Below, piece after piece: positions 26,466-35,598 of a DNA stretch of 64,000 bases (position 1 is the first letter of the stretch; each line of letters starts with the position of its first letter). The stretch is from assembly GCA_018729555.1 (NCBI GenBank), contig JAHHQG010000025.1, forward strand, positions 1-64,000, written 5' to 3'. Both the position numbers and the translations under genes were made by a program. Below the pieces are notes generated by a model. That model saw nothing but the letters and a program-made list of their open reading frames with translations, made no database searches and was not told the DNA's origin. The stretch is from Clostridiales bacterium. Lineage in GTDB: Bacteria > Bacillota > Sulfobacillia > RBS10-35.

Positions 26466-27335
26466 GTGAATAGGCCCGCCATGCAACGGTTCCTGAGCGC
26501 ACTGGAGACATCTGGCCTCCGAGAGGATGTCTACCTGCATGTGTGCGCGAGTGTGACAGCCGCTTGCATTCTGGCCGCAGCCCTGTTCCCCTGGCTGCGG
26601 GACGTGGCTGAAACCCTCATCGCCATCGTCGCGCTCATCCTTCTGATTCGCTTCGTTGGACGGTTCCATCGCGTTCTCAGCGCGAACCGACCGCCTGCCC
26701 CGAGTAAGTTGCTCTCAAAGGTCATCTATTGGATCGTCGCGTATGTCGGCATGATCTCACTTCTGGGTGCTCTGGGAAGCGCTGCGAGCTTGATCGATCC
26801 TGGATTTCTCCCGTCACAGGACGTTGAAATGGGAATCACAGTGGACGAAAACGTTCTGGTGATCTTGGCTGTCGTTTCCATCATCATTGCAGGTCCTCTG
26901 GAAGAAGTGCAACGGTGGGCACTCACCTTTAGCTTGTATTTCATTGGAACCCGCCTAAGGGATCGCGTAAGCCCCTTTTCCGTGTTTTGGCTTAGCCTCG
27001 TGGGGAGCGCGGCTTTGTTCGGTGCGGAACACCTCGGCAATTTCCCTGGACATTCGTTTGAGACCGTGGTGCTGCTTGGTTCTTCAGGCCTCGTTCTGTC
27101 GCTGTTCGCGTATTGGATGGGGTCGCTTTGGGCGGCTGCTCTATTTCACATCGTGTATAACTTGCTGGCGATCATGCTGGCCTACCTGGATTTGGCGCCC
27201 TTGCCCTTTACATCGTGGGGCCAGGTACTTACCGTACAGGTGCTGACGATCTTGGGTTGTACCCTCGTGCTTCGCTGGCTCGGTCGTCAGGATGCTCCCG
27301 GCTCTGGCGTGCCGATCAGTTCTCCACGCAAATAG
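26466..27335 (+). CDS. CPBP-family intramembrane metalloprotease
   Basis: 289 residues with about eight membrane helices. CAAX-protease/bacteriocin-processing (CPBP, Abi) motifs are visible: GPLEEVQRW (the EExxxR motif), LFGAEHLGN (conserved His), and AALFHIVYN (His/Asn). Such proteins are glutamic-type membrane proteases involved in prenyl-protein or peptide processing and, in some bacteria, in bacteriocin immunity. GTG 26466 is chosen: GGGGAGGA lies 5 bases upstream. It sits alone downstream of an ISL3 remnant, and its lower GC bias suggests it came with the mobile DNA. Confidence 0.85.
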   Translation: MNRPAMQRFLSALETSGLREDVYLHVCASVTAACILAAALFPWLRDVAETLIAIVALILLIRFVGRFHRVLSANRPPAPSKLLSKVIYWIVAYVGMISLLGALGSAASLIDPGFLPSQDVEMGITVDENVLVILAVVSIIIAGPLEEVQRWALTFSLYFIGTRLRDRVSPFSVFWLSLVGSAALFGAEHLGNFPGHSFETVVLLGSSGLVLSLFAYWMGSLWAAALFHIVYNLLAIMLAYLDLAPLPFTSWGQVLTVQVLTILGCTLVLRWLGRQDAPGSGVPISSPRK

Positions 27336-27519
27336 CAGTGCTATATGAGTGCCTGATAGCTCAGGAGCGCCATGCTGTCTTGTAGATGATACAGCGTTTT
27401 TTATCTTTTACCTGAGACAAGTGCTGGCAACCCTAGTGTGAGGACAGTTGAGATGCCTTACCACCTTAAGGTGAAGGGTCACCAGAGCTTCCCCTGAGAT
27501 TGTGGTACCTGGACTGTAT

Positions 27520-27812
27520 GTCAGGCGCCCGCTGGTAACCTTCCACCCCCACCTTTTGCCTCACCTCCGGCTCCATGAGCTCTCTGGCCAGGCCGCCAAG
27601 CACCTCCCGAAGGGTTCAGCTTCGGCTTCTCCTGGGTGTGTTTTGGGAAGGGGTGCCGAAGTGCCATGTCAAAGGCGGTGATCACCAGGGTTCCTCCTCT
27701 CGAAAGTGTTGATTTGCAACCCGAAGGGGAACTTCTGGTGATCCTTCTTGTCAAGGACCCCGGACCAGCCCAACTGCTCCTCAGCTTTTTACGCCACTAC
27801 CCGGGATACGGA
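27520..27812 (-). mobile_element. IS-C remnant, 5' end only
   Basis: A diverged copy of the IS-C 5' end: terminal GGTAGTGGCGTAAAAAGCTG (reverse complement of about 27793-27812), the leader hairpin, then a decayed transposase N-terminus (VITAFDMALRHPFPK compared with VTTDFRMALLDLFRK). It fades out near 27520. A further short piece resembling the leader (GAAGGGTCACCAG) lies nearby at 27473 in opposite sense. The rest of the gap 27336-27520 shows nothing else. Confidence 0.75.
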
Positions 27813-27829
27813 TTTCTTCCCCTCGAACA

Positions 27830-29230
27830 TCAGTCGCCGCCCTTAAGCCAGTAAAACGTCCCTTCTTTCCAGCCCAGGGCATGGCCCGGCCCCAGGCTGC
27901 GCCACTCTTCCGTGTTGATCCGCCACATCACCAGCTCCTCGCCGGGAGAGTTGGGGTCACCGTTGGTATACAGCACCATCCAGTCACCCCAGAGGCTATG
28001 GGGTAAGATGAAACGCCCGTTTAGCTCGGACGGCAGGGTCACGTCCATGAGTCCCCCCTCCGGCCGCCGCAGGCGCCACTGCGGGGAAGTCTCTTCCCCA
28101 CGGCCTTTGACAAGAAGATACTGCCCGTCATCTAGAAAACGGATCCCCCAAGGAGGCCCGGCAAGGGTATCCATGTGGCCCGTCTCCGGGTTGAGGGACG
28201 AAAGCCACCACTGTAGCTCACCGCCTTCCGTGGTGTAGCGGGTGAAGAGGATCTCCTCATCGCCCCACCAGGCGTCCAGCCGCGGTGGGCCATGGGCGTC
28301 GAGGCTGTCTCCGCTGAAGAGATCCCAGTCCGAGAGGGCCTCGCCCTCCGGCGAATATATCGCCACGCGCCAGTGCCACACATAGGGCCACGTCTGCTGG
28401 CCTTCTCCCTCCGAAACTACGTAGAAGCGGGCTGTCCGGCCATCGGGGTGAAGGGCTATGTCCGCCACGCCCTCGGCCTCAATGGCGCCCGTGGCGGTGT
28501 CCACGATCATGCCGTTCTCGAATCCCACCCACAGCCGATCCTTGCCAACCCAGCGGGCCGTGTTGACGTAGTAGATCCCCGGAAGGAGAGAGGCCCCATC
28601 CTCCCCCGGTGTCCACGACCAGATGGTGCGCAGGGTTCCCACTACTCCCTGTACTTCGCCCGCGGCGATGAGGAAGTCTCCTTGCGACACGACAGGGCCT
28701 ACCGCCTCGGCCCAAGCGGGAAGGTCCAGCTGGAAGACGGCGGTCTCGCCGCCGGGCTTCGTGGCCATGACCTGGTAGGGTCGGGTTCGCTCAAGCCAAA
28801 GGTCGTGCCTTAGCTCCTCGCCATACAACCACCTGTCCTTCAACCCCTCTATGTGGGTAAAGCCCAATCCATAGGTCCCCGGGCCCAGGGCGAGGCGAAG
28901 GCGGACCCGGTGGCCGTCCCACGAAAGGCTTTGGATCTCCCCCGCCGAAAAGGTATTTCTGATCCCTTCTTCCAGTAGTTCCCGCTCCGCCTTTGTGGGG
29001 TTGAAGGGAAAGGCCACCTCCACAGTGATGGGGTCTTCGCCTACCAGCCAGTAATCGAATGCGTTGCCAGCTCCGTCCACCGCTTCCCTCGGTCCTGGCG
29101 CCTGGAAGAACGCCGAGGGGCCCTCAACCCGGTACTGGACGACAGCCGGAAGTCCACTGGTCGTGGATGGTGCCGTTTGACAGGCCGTAAGGGCGAAGAG
29201 AAGCCATCCCACCCCAAGCCAACGCCTCAT
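27830..29230 (-). CDS. Secreted lipoprotein, probable beta-propeller-like
   Basis: 466 residues. The N-terminus MRRWLGVGWLLFALTACQTA is a lipoprotein signal peptide with lipobox LTAC, so the mature protein should be anchored outside the membrane. The rest is rich in Trp, Gly and short beta-type repeats (ADIALHPDGRTARFYVV, DEILFTRYTTEGGELQWW), suggesting a propeller fold, but no named family is recognised. ATG start with GCAAGGGA upstream. Processed by the lspA product at 13 kb. Confidence 0.72.
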   Translation of the reverse strand: MRRWLGVGWLLFALTACQTAPSTTSGLPAVVQYRVEGPSAFFQAPGPREAVDGAGNAFDYWLVGEDPITVEVAFPFNPTKAERELLEEGIRNTFSAGEIQSLSWDGHRVRLRLALGPGTYGLGFTHIEGLKDRWLYGEELRHDLWLERTRPYQVMATKPGGETAVFQLDLPAWAEAVGPVVSQGDFLIAAGEVQGVVGTLRTIWSWTPGEDGASLLPGIYYVNTARWVGKDRLWVGFENGMIVDTATGAIEAEGVADIALHPDGRTARFYVVSEGEGQQTWPYVWHWRVAIYSPEGEALSDWDLFSGDSLDAHGPPRLDAWWGDEEILFTRYTTEGGELQWWLSSLNPETGHMDTLAGPPWGIRFLDDGQYLLVKGRGEETSPQWRLRRPEGGLMDVTLPSELNGRFILPHSLWGDWMVLYTNGDPNSPGEELVMWRINTEEWRSLGPGHALGWKEGTFYWLKGGD

Positions 29231-29451
29231 TCCCTTGCACCTCTTTCTCCGACGTTAGTTTCCTTCACCTAAGGGGGCTCCCTGAAGGTTGCCCTTTCGG
29301 ACCGTAACCTCACTGGAGCTGCCCCTTGTGCGGGGGGTGTGGTTGGGGCCCCCGACCGCTGCCCCCAAGCCCTCGCTCTTTGGATTTCTCCCGGCTTTCA
29401 ACCGCAAAGCGCCACCCTTGCATCCTTCGGGGCACCCGCCTCTGCCTTCAC

Positions 29452-29754
29452 CTAAAAGGCCTGGGCCATCAGCACCCCCAATTGAACCCCGATCTGGATG
29501 AGGAAGAGAAGCCCGAGGGATGTCCAGAGGATGGAGCGAGGGCCCTTTATCAGCACGAGGATCAAAGCCAGAAGGAGACAAATCCCCGAGAGGACAGCCA
29601 AGCTATGGATGGTCCATTGGTTGGTGCTGGCGATGTAGAGATACCAGGTCATGGGTGCCGCTAGCACCAGCCCCACCGCCACCAGCCACCGGCGGGCATA
29701 AGCCATGCCCACCACGCAAAGAACCAGGCCCAGGAGGCTGAGAAGGATCATCAT
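29452..29754 (-). CDS. Small four-helix membrane protein
   Basis: 100 residues, nearly all hydrophobic: four predicted helices separated by short charged turns (YARRW, STNQW, KGPRS). Family not recognised. ATG 29754 is preferred because AAGGGAGAG precedes it; a TTG 15 bases upstream is also possible. It lies 26 bases downstream of the glycosyltransferase fusion on the same strand and is probably co-transcribed. Confidence 0.55.
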   Translation of the reverse strand: MMILLSLLGLVLCVVGMAYARRWLVAVGLVLAAPMTWYLYIASTNQWTIHSLAVLSGICLLLALILVLIKGPRSILWTSLGLLFLIQIGVQLGVLMAQAF

Positions 29755-29780
29755 GCCCTCTCCCTTCAATTCCTACCTTA

Positions 29781-32369
29781 TCAGCGGATGCGAAGGAGCA
29801 ACACCCCATTCTGATCCATGACCACTTCGGCGCCCGAGGCCCGGAGCCCCTGGATCCACTCCATTTCCTTGGCTACCGCCATCCCTCCAAAGGCCTTTCC
29901 CGGCGCCACCAGTACGTAGATAGGGAGATCCTGAGGGACGGTCTGCAAGAAGGCGTCCATGTCGGTATGGGGCCAGGCGCCGGAATAACGGCGCCAGGAA
30001 AGGGGGGTGATGGTTCCCGGCTCGCCCAAAACGGCCGCATCCTTCGGAATGAGAGAAGCTGCCGCCTGGAGGTCCTCCCGCACCGCCGCCGGATTCAACC
30101 GCCACACTTCGTTGGGAAGGGTGAAGCGGAGAAAGGACCAGAGGGAAAGGAGGGAGACCAGAGCCAAAAGCGAGGTAGCCGCCTGTCGGAAGAAGACTGG
30201 CCTTCCCTTTCCCTCTCCCTTGGCTTTCCTGCGGATAGCGGAAATGACCTCGATGGCGGTAAAGATGAGGGCCGGGAGAGCCCAGAGGGAGTACTGCACG
30301 TAAGGAACCGTTAGGGAGGGATGGTCGGAAAGGCTGTTGAGGAGCATCACCGCAAGGCCAGGCAGGGCCGAGACGGGAGCCAGGAGAGGAAGCCCCAGGA
30401 AGGGACGAAGCATGTCCACCCAGTAGCCGGGGTGGTTCTGGATGCCCGAGAGGAGTAAGGACGGATGGGTAAGAAGGTTCAGGATGACGGCCTCTACCGA
30501 TCCTCCCAAAGAGCGATAATCCACCGCCACATTGAGATTGCTCCCGCCAAGGAGCCGCGTTGCCCATTCGTTTCCCAGGAGAAAGGCCATGGCCAACCCG
30601 AGGGCCGGCGCCCCATAGAGAGCGAGGCGCCTCTTTCCGTGGATGAGGGCCACCAGGATCCCCATGGCCCCTGTAGCCCCCACCGCCACCGCCGCCTGAT
30701 TCTTGGTGGCAAGGCTCAAAAGGATGGCGATGAAAAAGGGAAGGGGGCGATCCCTCAAGGCAAAGACGCCTCCCCAGGCGAGGGCCGCTACCCCCATGGG
30801 ATCGGGGTGCCAATCCAGCACCTGCGTACCGAAGGCCGCCGGGTGCAAAAAGGCGATGGCCCCATAGAGAAAGGCAGCCCCTGCCGGCTCCCCCCGATCC
30901 CTGGCGTAGGCGATCACCGCCGCCGAGAGAAGGGCTCCCGCCAGAGCTTGGAGGGCAAAAGCCATCAAAGGTCCTCCCAGGCGGGTGAGGTACCCCAGGG
31001 GGATCAAAAGCCACTGGTTGGCATCGGCCAGGTTGGGCTGGGAGGTGTAGAAATTGAAGGCGTTCCAGAGGCCGTGGCCCGTCAGCCAGAGGGCCTGCAT
31101 GTAAAGGCCGCCGTCGTAGGCCGAGATGAGCCACTGCTCCCACTGCCAGACCTTGATGGCAAACAGGAGGAGAAAGGTAAAGCCGGTGAAGGCGACGATG
31201 CCCAGGCGCACCATGGCCTCGGAAGGATCGGGGCCGTAGGCCCCGGCCCACCTGCGGGCGAGGATCACCGCCAGGGACTGAAGGGTATCCAGGCCGTGGC
31301 GAAAACTCCTCACCTTGGAGCCCGGCACATCCCGCCAATCCTCGATATCCAGGGTAGCCGTAGAAAGGCCCAGGCCCCTTGCCGCCACCAAGGTCTCCAG
31401 ATCAAAGCCAAAGCCGTTCATGCGGCAGCGGGGAAGAAGCTCCTGAAGGGCCTCCCTCCGGTAACCCTTCAGCCCGCACTGGGGATCGTGGACCACCCTT
31501 AAGCCCAAGAGGGAAAGGACCCCCATGAAGCTTCGGTGGATGAAACGGCGGGCCAGGGTGGCAGGAGCCCCCGCTACCCTTTGGGCCGCCACCACATCCG
31601 CTTGCCTGAGCCGGTCCGCCAACTTTTCCACATCAGACCAGGAATAGGAGAGATCCGCATCGGTATACAAGATGTACTGGCCCCTGACCTTTTGGTACGC
31701 CTCTCTAAGGGCAGCTCCCTTTCCCCCATGGCGATGGAGCCTGACGAGCCCCAGCCACGGCCGGGCCTCCTGAGCCTCTTCCACCAGCCGAAAGGTGCCG
31801 TCATCGCTTCCGTCATCCGCCACCCACACCTCCCATAACCCGGGAGGCTGCCCCTCCATCCACCGGTCCAGAGAAGCCAGGGTGGCCGGCAGGCGATCTT
31901 CTTCCCGATAGGCCGGAAGGACCAGGGAAAAGGACGGCGCCGGGATGCGGGGAGGAAGGGCCGTCACCGTCAGGGGGCGGGCAAAGGCCCATAAGTGATA
32001 ACCGAAAAAGTTGGTGGCGGCGCTCACCACCATGGCCGCCCCCTTGGCGGCCATCAAGAGCCGCAGCCACCGCGACGTGAAGGGGCTGAGGAGGACCGTA
32101 AACACGGCCACGGTAGCGGAAGAAAGGGCGGCGGCCGTCAAGGTGACGATCATGAAGGGAATCGGGCGTGGGAGGCGATCCCGCCAGGTCCAGCGCCGGT
32201 TCAGCTGGTAGCTGGTGAAAGCGGCCAGGAGGAAAGCCCCAGCGTTGAAGATGCCATAGGCCACTGGTCCCCTGGCCGGCGACACCCAAAGAAAGAAGGC
32301 GAAGGCACCGGCATCCACTAGGGTATTGATGATTCCCACCACGGCAAAGCGGAGGAAGCGAGCTCCCAT
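29781..32369 (-). CDS. GtrA - GT2 glycosyltransferase - DUF2079 fusion protein
   Basis: 862 residues in three modules. Residues 1-130 are a GtrA-like four-helix membrane domain (FAVVGIINTLVDAGAFAFFL, YQLNRRWTWRD). Residues ~145-355 are a DPM1-type GT2 domain (SLVLPAYREEDRLPATL, VADDGSDDGT, TDADLSYS). Residues ~385-862 are a polytopic domain like DUF2079 (DGGLYMQALWL, NQWLLIPLGYL, VLDWHPDPMG). The GT2 part would transfer a sugar, often mannose or glucose, to polyprenyl phosphate; GtrA-type domains flip or position such lipids. DUF2079 proteins resemble GT-C transferases. One chain could therefore load, flip and use a lipid-linked sugar; this is inference. Confidence 0.82.
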   Translation of the reverse strand: MGARFLRFAVVGIINTLVDAGAFAFFLWVSPARGPVAYGIFNAGAFLLAAFTSYQLNRRWTWRDRLPRPIPFMIVTLTAAALSSATVAVFTVLLSPFTSRWLRLLMAAKGAAMVVSAATNFFGYHLWAFARPLTVTALPPRIPAPSFSLVLPAYREEDRLPATLASLDRWMEGQPPGLWEVWVADDGSDDGTFRLVEEAQEARPWLGLVRLHRHGGKGAALREAYQKVRGQYILYTDADLSYSWSDVEKLADRLRQADVVAAQRVAGAPATLARRFIHRSFMGVLSLLGLRVVHDPQCGLKGYRREALQELLPRCRMNGFGFDLETLVAARGLGLSTATLDIEDWRDVPGSKVRSFRHGLDTLQSLAVILARRWAGAYGPDPSEAMVRLGIVAFTGFTFLLLFAIKVWQWEQWLISAYDGGLYMQALWLTGHGLWNAFNFYTSQPNLADANQWLLIPLGYLTRLGGPLMAFALQALAGALLSAAVIAYARDRGEPAGAAFLYGAIAFLHPAAFGTQVLDWHPDPMGVAALAWGGVFALRDRPLPFFIAILLSLATKNQAAVAVGATGAMGILVALIHGKRRLALYGAPALGLAMAFLLGNEWATRLLGGSNLNVAVDYRSLGGSVEAVILNLLTHPSLLLSGIQNHPGYWVDMLRPFLGLPLLAPVSALPGLAVMLLNSLSDHPSLTVPYVQYSLWALPALIFTAIEVISAIRRKAKGEGKGRPVFFRQAATSLLALVSLLSLWSFLRFTLPNEVWRLNPAAVREDLQAAASLIPKDAAVLGEPGTITPLSWRRYSGAWPHTDMDAFLQTVPQDLPIYVLVAPGKAFGGMAVAKEMEWIQGLRASGAEVVMDQNGVLLLRIR

Positions 32370-32392
32370 GGGGGCATTCTAGCACTCTAGCC

Positions 32393-33127
32393 TCAGTAGA
32401 TCCCCAGTACCCCTCCCTTTCTCGCCGCCTTAAGGGATCGCTGGAAGATCCAGATGCCCAGGCCCAGGTACACCGCGGTATTGAGGAGGGTCACCCCGAT
32501 AAGGGTGGCCCCCGGCGTCTCCCCCAGGGCCAGGATGGCCCGCAGCATGCTCACCGACGGGATCATGGGAAGGATGTACCCAAGAATCTTCATGAATCCG
32601 CCCAAAGCGTCGAAGCGCACCAAAAAGATGGCCAGGAGGACAAACTGGAGGGGTCCCTGCCACTGGCCCAGCCGCTTTTGCAAAAGGGCCCACCCCCCAT
32701 AGGCCAGCCCCACCCCCATGGCGGCCAGGGGGATGGTCATCAAGGGAAAGAGCACCCAGACATTCCACTTCAGCTGGGCCCCCGAGACCAGCACCAGCAG
32801 CGCCACCAGAGGGATGAGGGGGAGGACGATCTGCAGAACGAGGACCAGGCTTTGGGCCAGGCTCAGGCGCAAAAGTCCCGGCCGGGTCAGGACGTATTGC
32901 TCCAGGATGCCGGTGGTGGCTCCCTCCTGGATGCGGTTGGCATTGGCAAAGACAAGGCCCGTGGCCAGGCTCCAGGCGATAAGGGATACCACCACGGCAT
33001 CCAGGCGCTCGCCGAAATAGCCGGGTCCTGCCAGGTAGCGCGCCCCTGAGAAAAAGAGAACGTACATGATGGCCAGGCTGATGATCCCGCCCCAGAAATC
33101 GGCCGGATAGCGAAGGAGCATCTTCAT
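32393..33127 (-). CDS. ABC-2-type transporter permease
   Basis: About 244 residues with six hydrophobic helices, typical of ABC-2 permeases (MKMLLRYPADFWGGIISLAIMY..., then a long helical run ending in FQRSLKAARKGGVLGIY). It pairs with the ATPase immediately upstream. The ORF is open far upstream, but homologous sequence seems to begin near VLILRLIQIELWYF. There is no ATG/GTG/TTG there, and the SD GGAGGGG lies just before it. ATG 33127 is the first standard start; a rare ATC, CTG or ATT start about 8-12 codons upstream is possible. Confidence 0.75.
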   Translation of the reverse strand: MKMLLRYPADFWGGIISLAIMYVLFFSGARYLAGPGYFGERLDAVVVSLIAWSLATGLVFANANRIQEGATTGILEQYVLTRPGLLRLSLAQSLVLVLQIVLPLIPLVALLVLVSGAQLKWNVWVLFPLMTIPLAAMGVGLAYGGWALLQKRLGQWQGPLQFVLLAIFLVRFDALGGFMKILGYILPMIPSVSMLRAILALGETPGATLIGVTLLNTAVYLGLGIWIFQRSLKAARKGGVLGIY

Positions 33128-33150
33128 GAAATACCAGAGCTCAATCTGAA

Positions 33151-34077
33151 TCAGCCGGAGGATAAGGACCCCTCCTTTCGCTCCGCCAGAAGCCTCCAGA
33201 AAAGGCCCTCCAGGGAGAGGCTCTCCCGCTCCACCCGCTCCAAGGAGCATCCTTCCAAAAGACGAAGGGCCCACCAGAGGCCCTCGTCCCCCACCACCCG
33301 AATGAGGGTCCCCTCCACCTCCACCGGCCCTTCCAAAAGGGCACCCAGCCGGGGATCGCCTGGAGGAAGGGGCTCCCTCAGTTCCAAACGGAAGACCGTC
33401 TCGGGGGAACCCTTTAGCACCTCCCGGGTCTTCCCCTCCACCGCCACTTGGCCCTGGAGGAGGATCATCACCCGGTCGGAGAGGACTTCCGCCAGATCCA
33501 GCTGGTGGGTCGTCAAAAGGATACCCTTCCCTTGGTCCCTGAGGTCTCCGATCCACCCTTTGATGGCTTCCTGGGCTTCCACATCCAGGCCCAAGGTGGG
33601 CTCATCGAGAAAGAGAAAGGGCGGATCGTGGACCACCGCCGCCGCCACCGCCACCCGCTGCTGCTGGCCCCGGGAAAGGGTTCCTACGGGCTGGTGGGCC
33701 TTTTCCCAAAGACCCAGGGCCGTTAATAGCTCCCGGCCCCGTTCCTCCGCCTCTTCTTTCGTCAAACCCCGCAGCACCCCGAAGTAGATGAGGTTCTCCA
33801 GGGCCGTCAGGCGCCAAAAGATGTTTCTTGTCCCTTCCAGGACGGCCCCCAAGAGAAAGATCCCCCCATCCTCCGCCGGCCTCTCCACTGTCCCTTCATC
33901 GGGCTCCACCAAGCCCGCCAGGATCTTGATGAGGGTGGTCTTCCCCGACCCGTTGGGCCCGATGACCGCCAGGATCTCCCCTTTGGAGAGCTGGAGGTCG
34001 ACCCCCGTAAGGGCCTCGATCCACCCCTTTCCCGCGCGGTACCGTTTGACAAGACCCCTTCCCCGGATCCAGCCCAT
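33151..34077 (-). CDS. ABC transporter ATP-binding protein (ABC-2 type exporter)
   Basis: 308 residues. Walker A GPNGSGKTT at 40-48, signature LSRGQQQRVAVA, Walker B FLFLDEPT and the switch His in LLTTHQ are all present. The ~85-residue C-terminal extension is typical of drug or polysaccharide exporter ATPases. It forms a two-gene exporter with the downstream permease. The neighbouring GtrA-GT2-DUF2079 protein suggests an envelope-glycan role, but the substrate is unknown. Confidence 0.88.
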   Translation of the reverse strand: MGWIRGRGLVKRYRAGKGWIEALTGVDLQLSKGEILAVIGPNGSGKTTLIKILAGLVEPDEGTVERPAEDGGIFLLGAVLEGTRNIFWRLTALENLIYFGVLRGLTKEEAEERGRELLTALGLWEKAHQPVGTLSRGQQQRVAVAAAVVHDPPFLFLDEPTLGLDVEAQEAIKGWIGDLRDQGKGILLTTHQLDLAEVLSDRVMILLQGQVAVEGKTREVLKGSPETVFRLELREPLPPGDPRLGALLEGPVEVEGTLIRVVGDEGLWWALRLLEGCSLERVERESLSLEGLFWRLLAERKEGSLSSG

Positions 34078-34163
34078 GGCCCACCCCCAGAAAATCTTAA
34101 TTCTTCTATTCTATGGGATAGGGCCATATCCTTTTTTTCTTTTTCCTCCTTCCAAGGGGGTGC

Positions 34164-35597
34164 CTATCGGCCCATCTGGGAGAGCTCCTTCGCCTGCACC
34201 CGGTAAGTCACCCCGTGGGCAGGAAGGAAACTCCTTCGAGCCCGCACCGCCAATCTCTCGGGATAGCGGCTGTGGATGGGCACCAGTACCTTGGGCTGCG
34301 CCATGGCCAGCACCTTCAGGAGGTGGGAGGGGGCCGCATGGCCGTGGTTTCCCAGAAGGCGATACTCCATCCCCAAGGACCTCACCAGCTGGAGGAGGTG
34401 GGGGTACCGGGGATCGAAGGCTCCAAGAGGAGTTCCGCCGCTATGGATGTAGATGCCTCCTTCCGTGGGGAGATCCAGAAGAGACCAGAAGTTTTCGAAG
34501 CTATTCTGGATGAGGAAGCGGTGGGGTTCGTATCTCACGTCCTTTGCCCCCACCCGGGGAGCTTGCGACAAAACTTCCTGAAACCACGGACGTTGCCATA
34601 CTTCCGGCGGAAGGGCCGTTTCGGGAGCATCAGGACGGGCCACATAGATGGGAAGCCAGAAGCCCCACCACCGGTGATACACCCACGACCACTCCGGCTC
34701 CACCAGGACCATCCTCCCCGCCTCTTCCGCCGCCTGGAGAACCGAGCGGAGCCGGTCGGCGTTGCGAAGGTAAAGGTTCACCACCGCCAGGCCCCGATGG
34801 GAAAAGGCCTTGGCCAGCTCCTCCGCCACTTCCCCTTCCGTCTGGAAGGGAGGATCCAGGGGATCGGGCCGGGTGAGATCCTCCTCGGGGAGTTCTTCCG
34901 GAGAGGAAAGGGTGGTTCCCTCCATGAAGAGGAGGTGGGGGCGAAACGCCCTCACCTTCTCGAAAAACTCCTGGGTCACCTGGCGGCGGGCCCCATGGCA
35001 GCGAAAGTCCCCTGTGTACACCATGCGCACCTCAGGAGTCTCGATGAAAAGGCCTGCCGCCCCGGGGACATCGTGGTCGATGGGCACGAAGGAAAAGCGG
35101 ATGGGGCCGTGGTGGATCACCTCTTCGTAAGGGACACCCCGGTAAGGGCGCACCGGGCCCACCCCCTCCCCCACCTCCGCCAAGATGTCGTAAAAGCGGG
35201 CGGAAGGCTGGGAGAGAAGGACCGGGATCTCCGGCGCCACCCACCCCATCCCCGCCATATGGTCCAGGTGGAGGTGGGAGATGGCCACCATCATCTTCTT
35301 TTCCCCCGAGAGGGCCTCATAAGGTAAGACCTCTTCCCGAAGGGAGAGCTGCTCCCCCAGGCACCGGGAAGGGAATACCCCCTCCACAGGGGGAAGGATC
35401 CCCCGGCGGATGAGATCGGGAAGGGGAAGGGGCCTCTCGCGGATATCTCTTTCCAAAAGGGCCCGCCCCGGATCGTAGATGAAGCCAAAATCGAAGAGGA
35501 GGCGGTGATGTTCCGCCTCCACCTGGATGATGGTCCCTCCCATGTGCTGCCGGTTCCACACGCCTCTGTAGACCTTGAGCTCCGTCCCCGTCGCCAT
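34164..35597 (-). CDS. MBL-fold (beta-CASP-like) metallohydrolase
   Basis: 477 residues with SHLHLDH (H108, H110, D112, H113), a downstream DHDVPGAAGLFIE segment, YTGDFRCHG and a late PIHSRYPE His. This layout resembles the RNase J / beta-CASP group of metallo-beta-lactamases, though an RNase activity is not proven. It starts just 1 base after the solute-binding protein stop and so is part of the ABC importer operon. The pairing hints at a role in processing the imported compound; an RNase or nuclease role is the alternative. Confidence 0.75.
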   Translation of the reverse strand: MATGTELKVYRGVWNRQHMGGTIIQVEAEHHRLLFDFGFIYDPGRALLERDIRERPLPLPDLIRRGILPPVEGVFPSRCLGEQLSLREEVLPYEALSGEKKMMVAISHLHLDHMAGMGWVAPEIPVLLSQPSARFYDILAEVGEGVGPVRPYRGVPYEEVIHHGPIRFSFVPIDHDVPGAAGLFIETPEVRMVYTGDFRCHGARRQVTQEFFEKVRAFRPHLLFMEGTTLSSPEELPEEDLTRPDPLDPPFQTEGEVAEELAKAFSHRGLAVVNLYLRNADRLRSVLQAAEEAGRMVLVEPEWSWVYHRWWGFWLPIYVARPDAPETALPPEVWQRPWFQEVLSQAPRVGAKDVRYEPHRFLIQNSFENFWSLLDLPTEGGIYIHSGGTPLGAFDPRYPHLLQLVRSLGMEYRLLGNHGHAAPSHLLKVLAMAQPKVLVPIHSRYPERLAVRARRSFLPAHGVTYRVQAKELSQMGR

Positions 35598-35598
35598 C

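Noticed and set aside
29255-29451. Small ORFs on either strand between the lipoprotein and the small membrane protein
   Set aside because: Pro/Gly/Arg-rich frames without ribosome-binding sites; nothing else seen in this stretch.
29773-31338. 521-codon frame overlapping the GtrA-GT2-DUF2079 gene
   Set aside because: Same strand but off-frame, with Gly/Arg/Pro-rich composition; the other frame has all the domain motifs.
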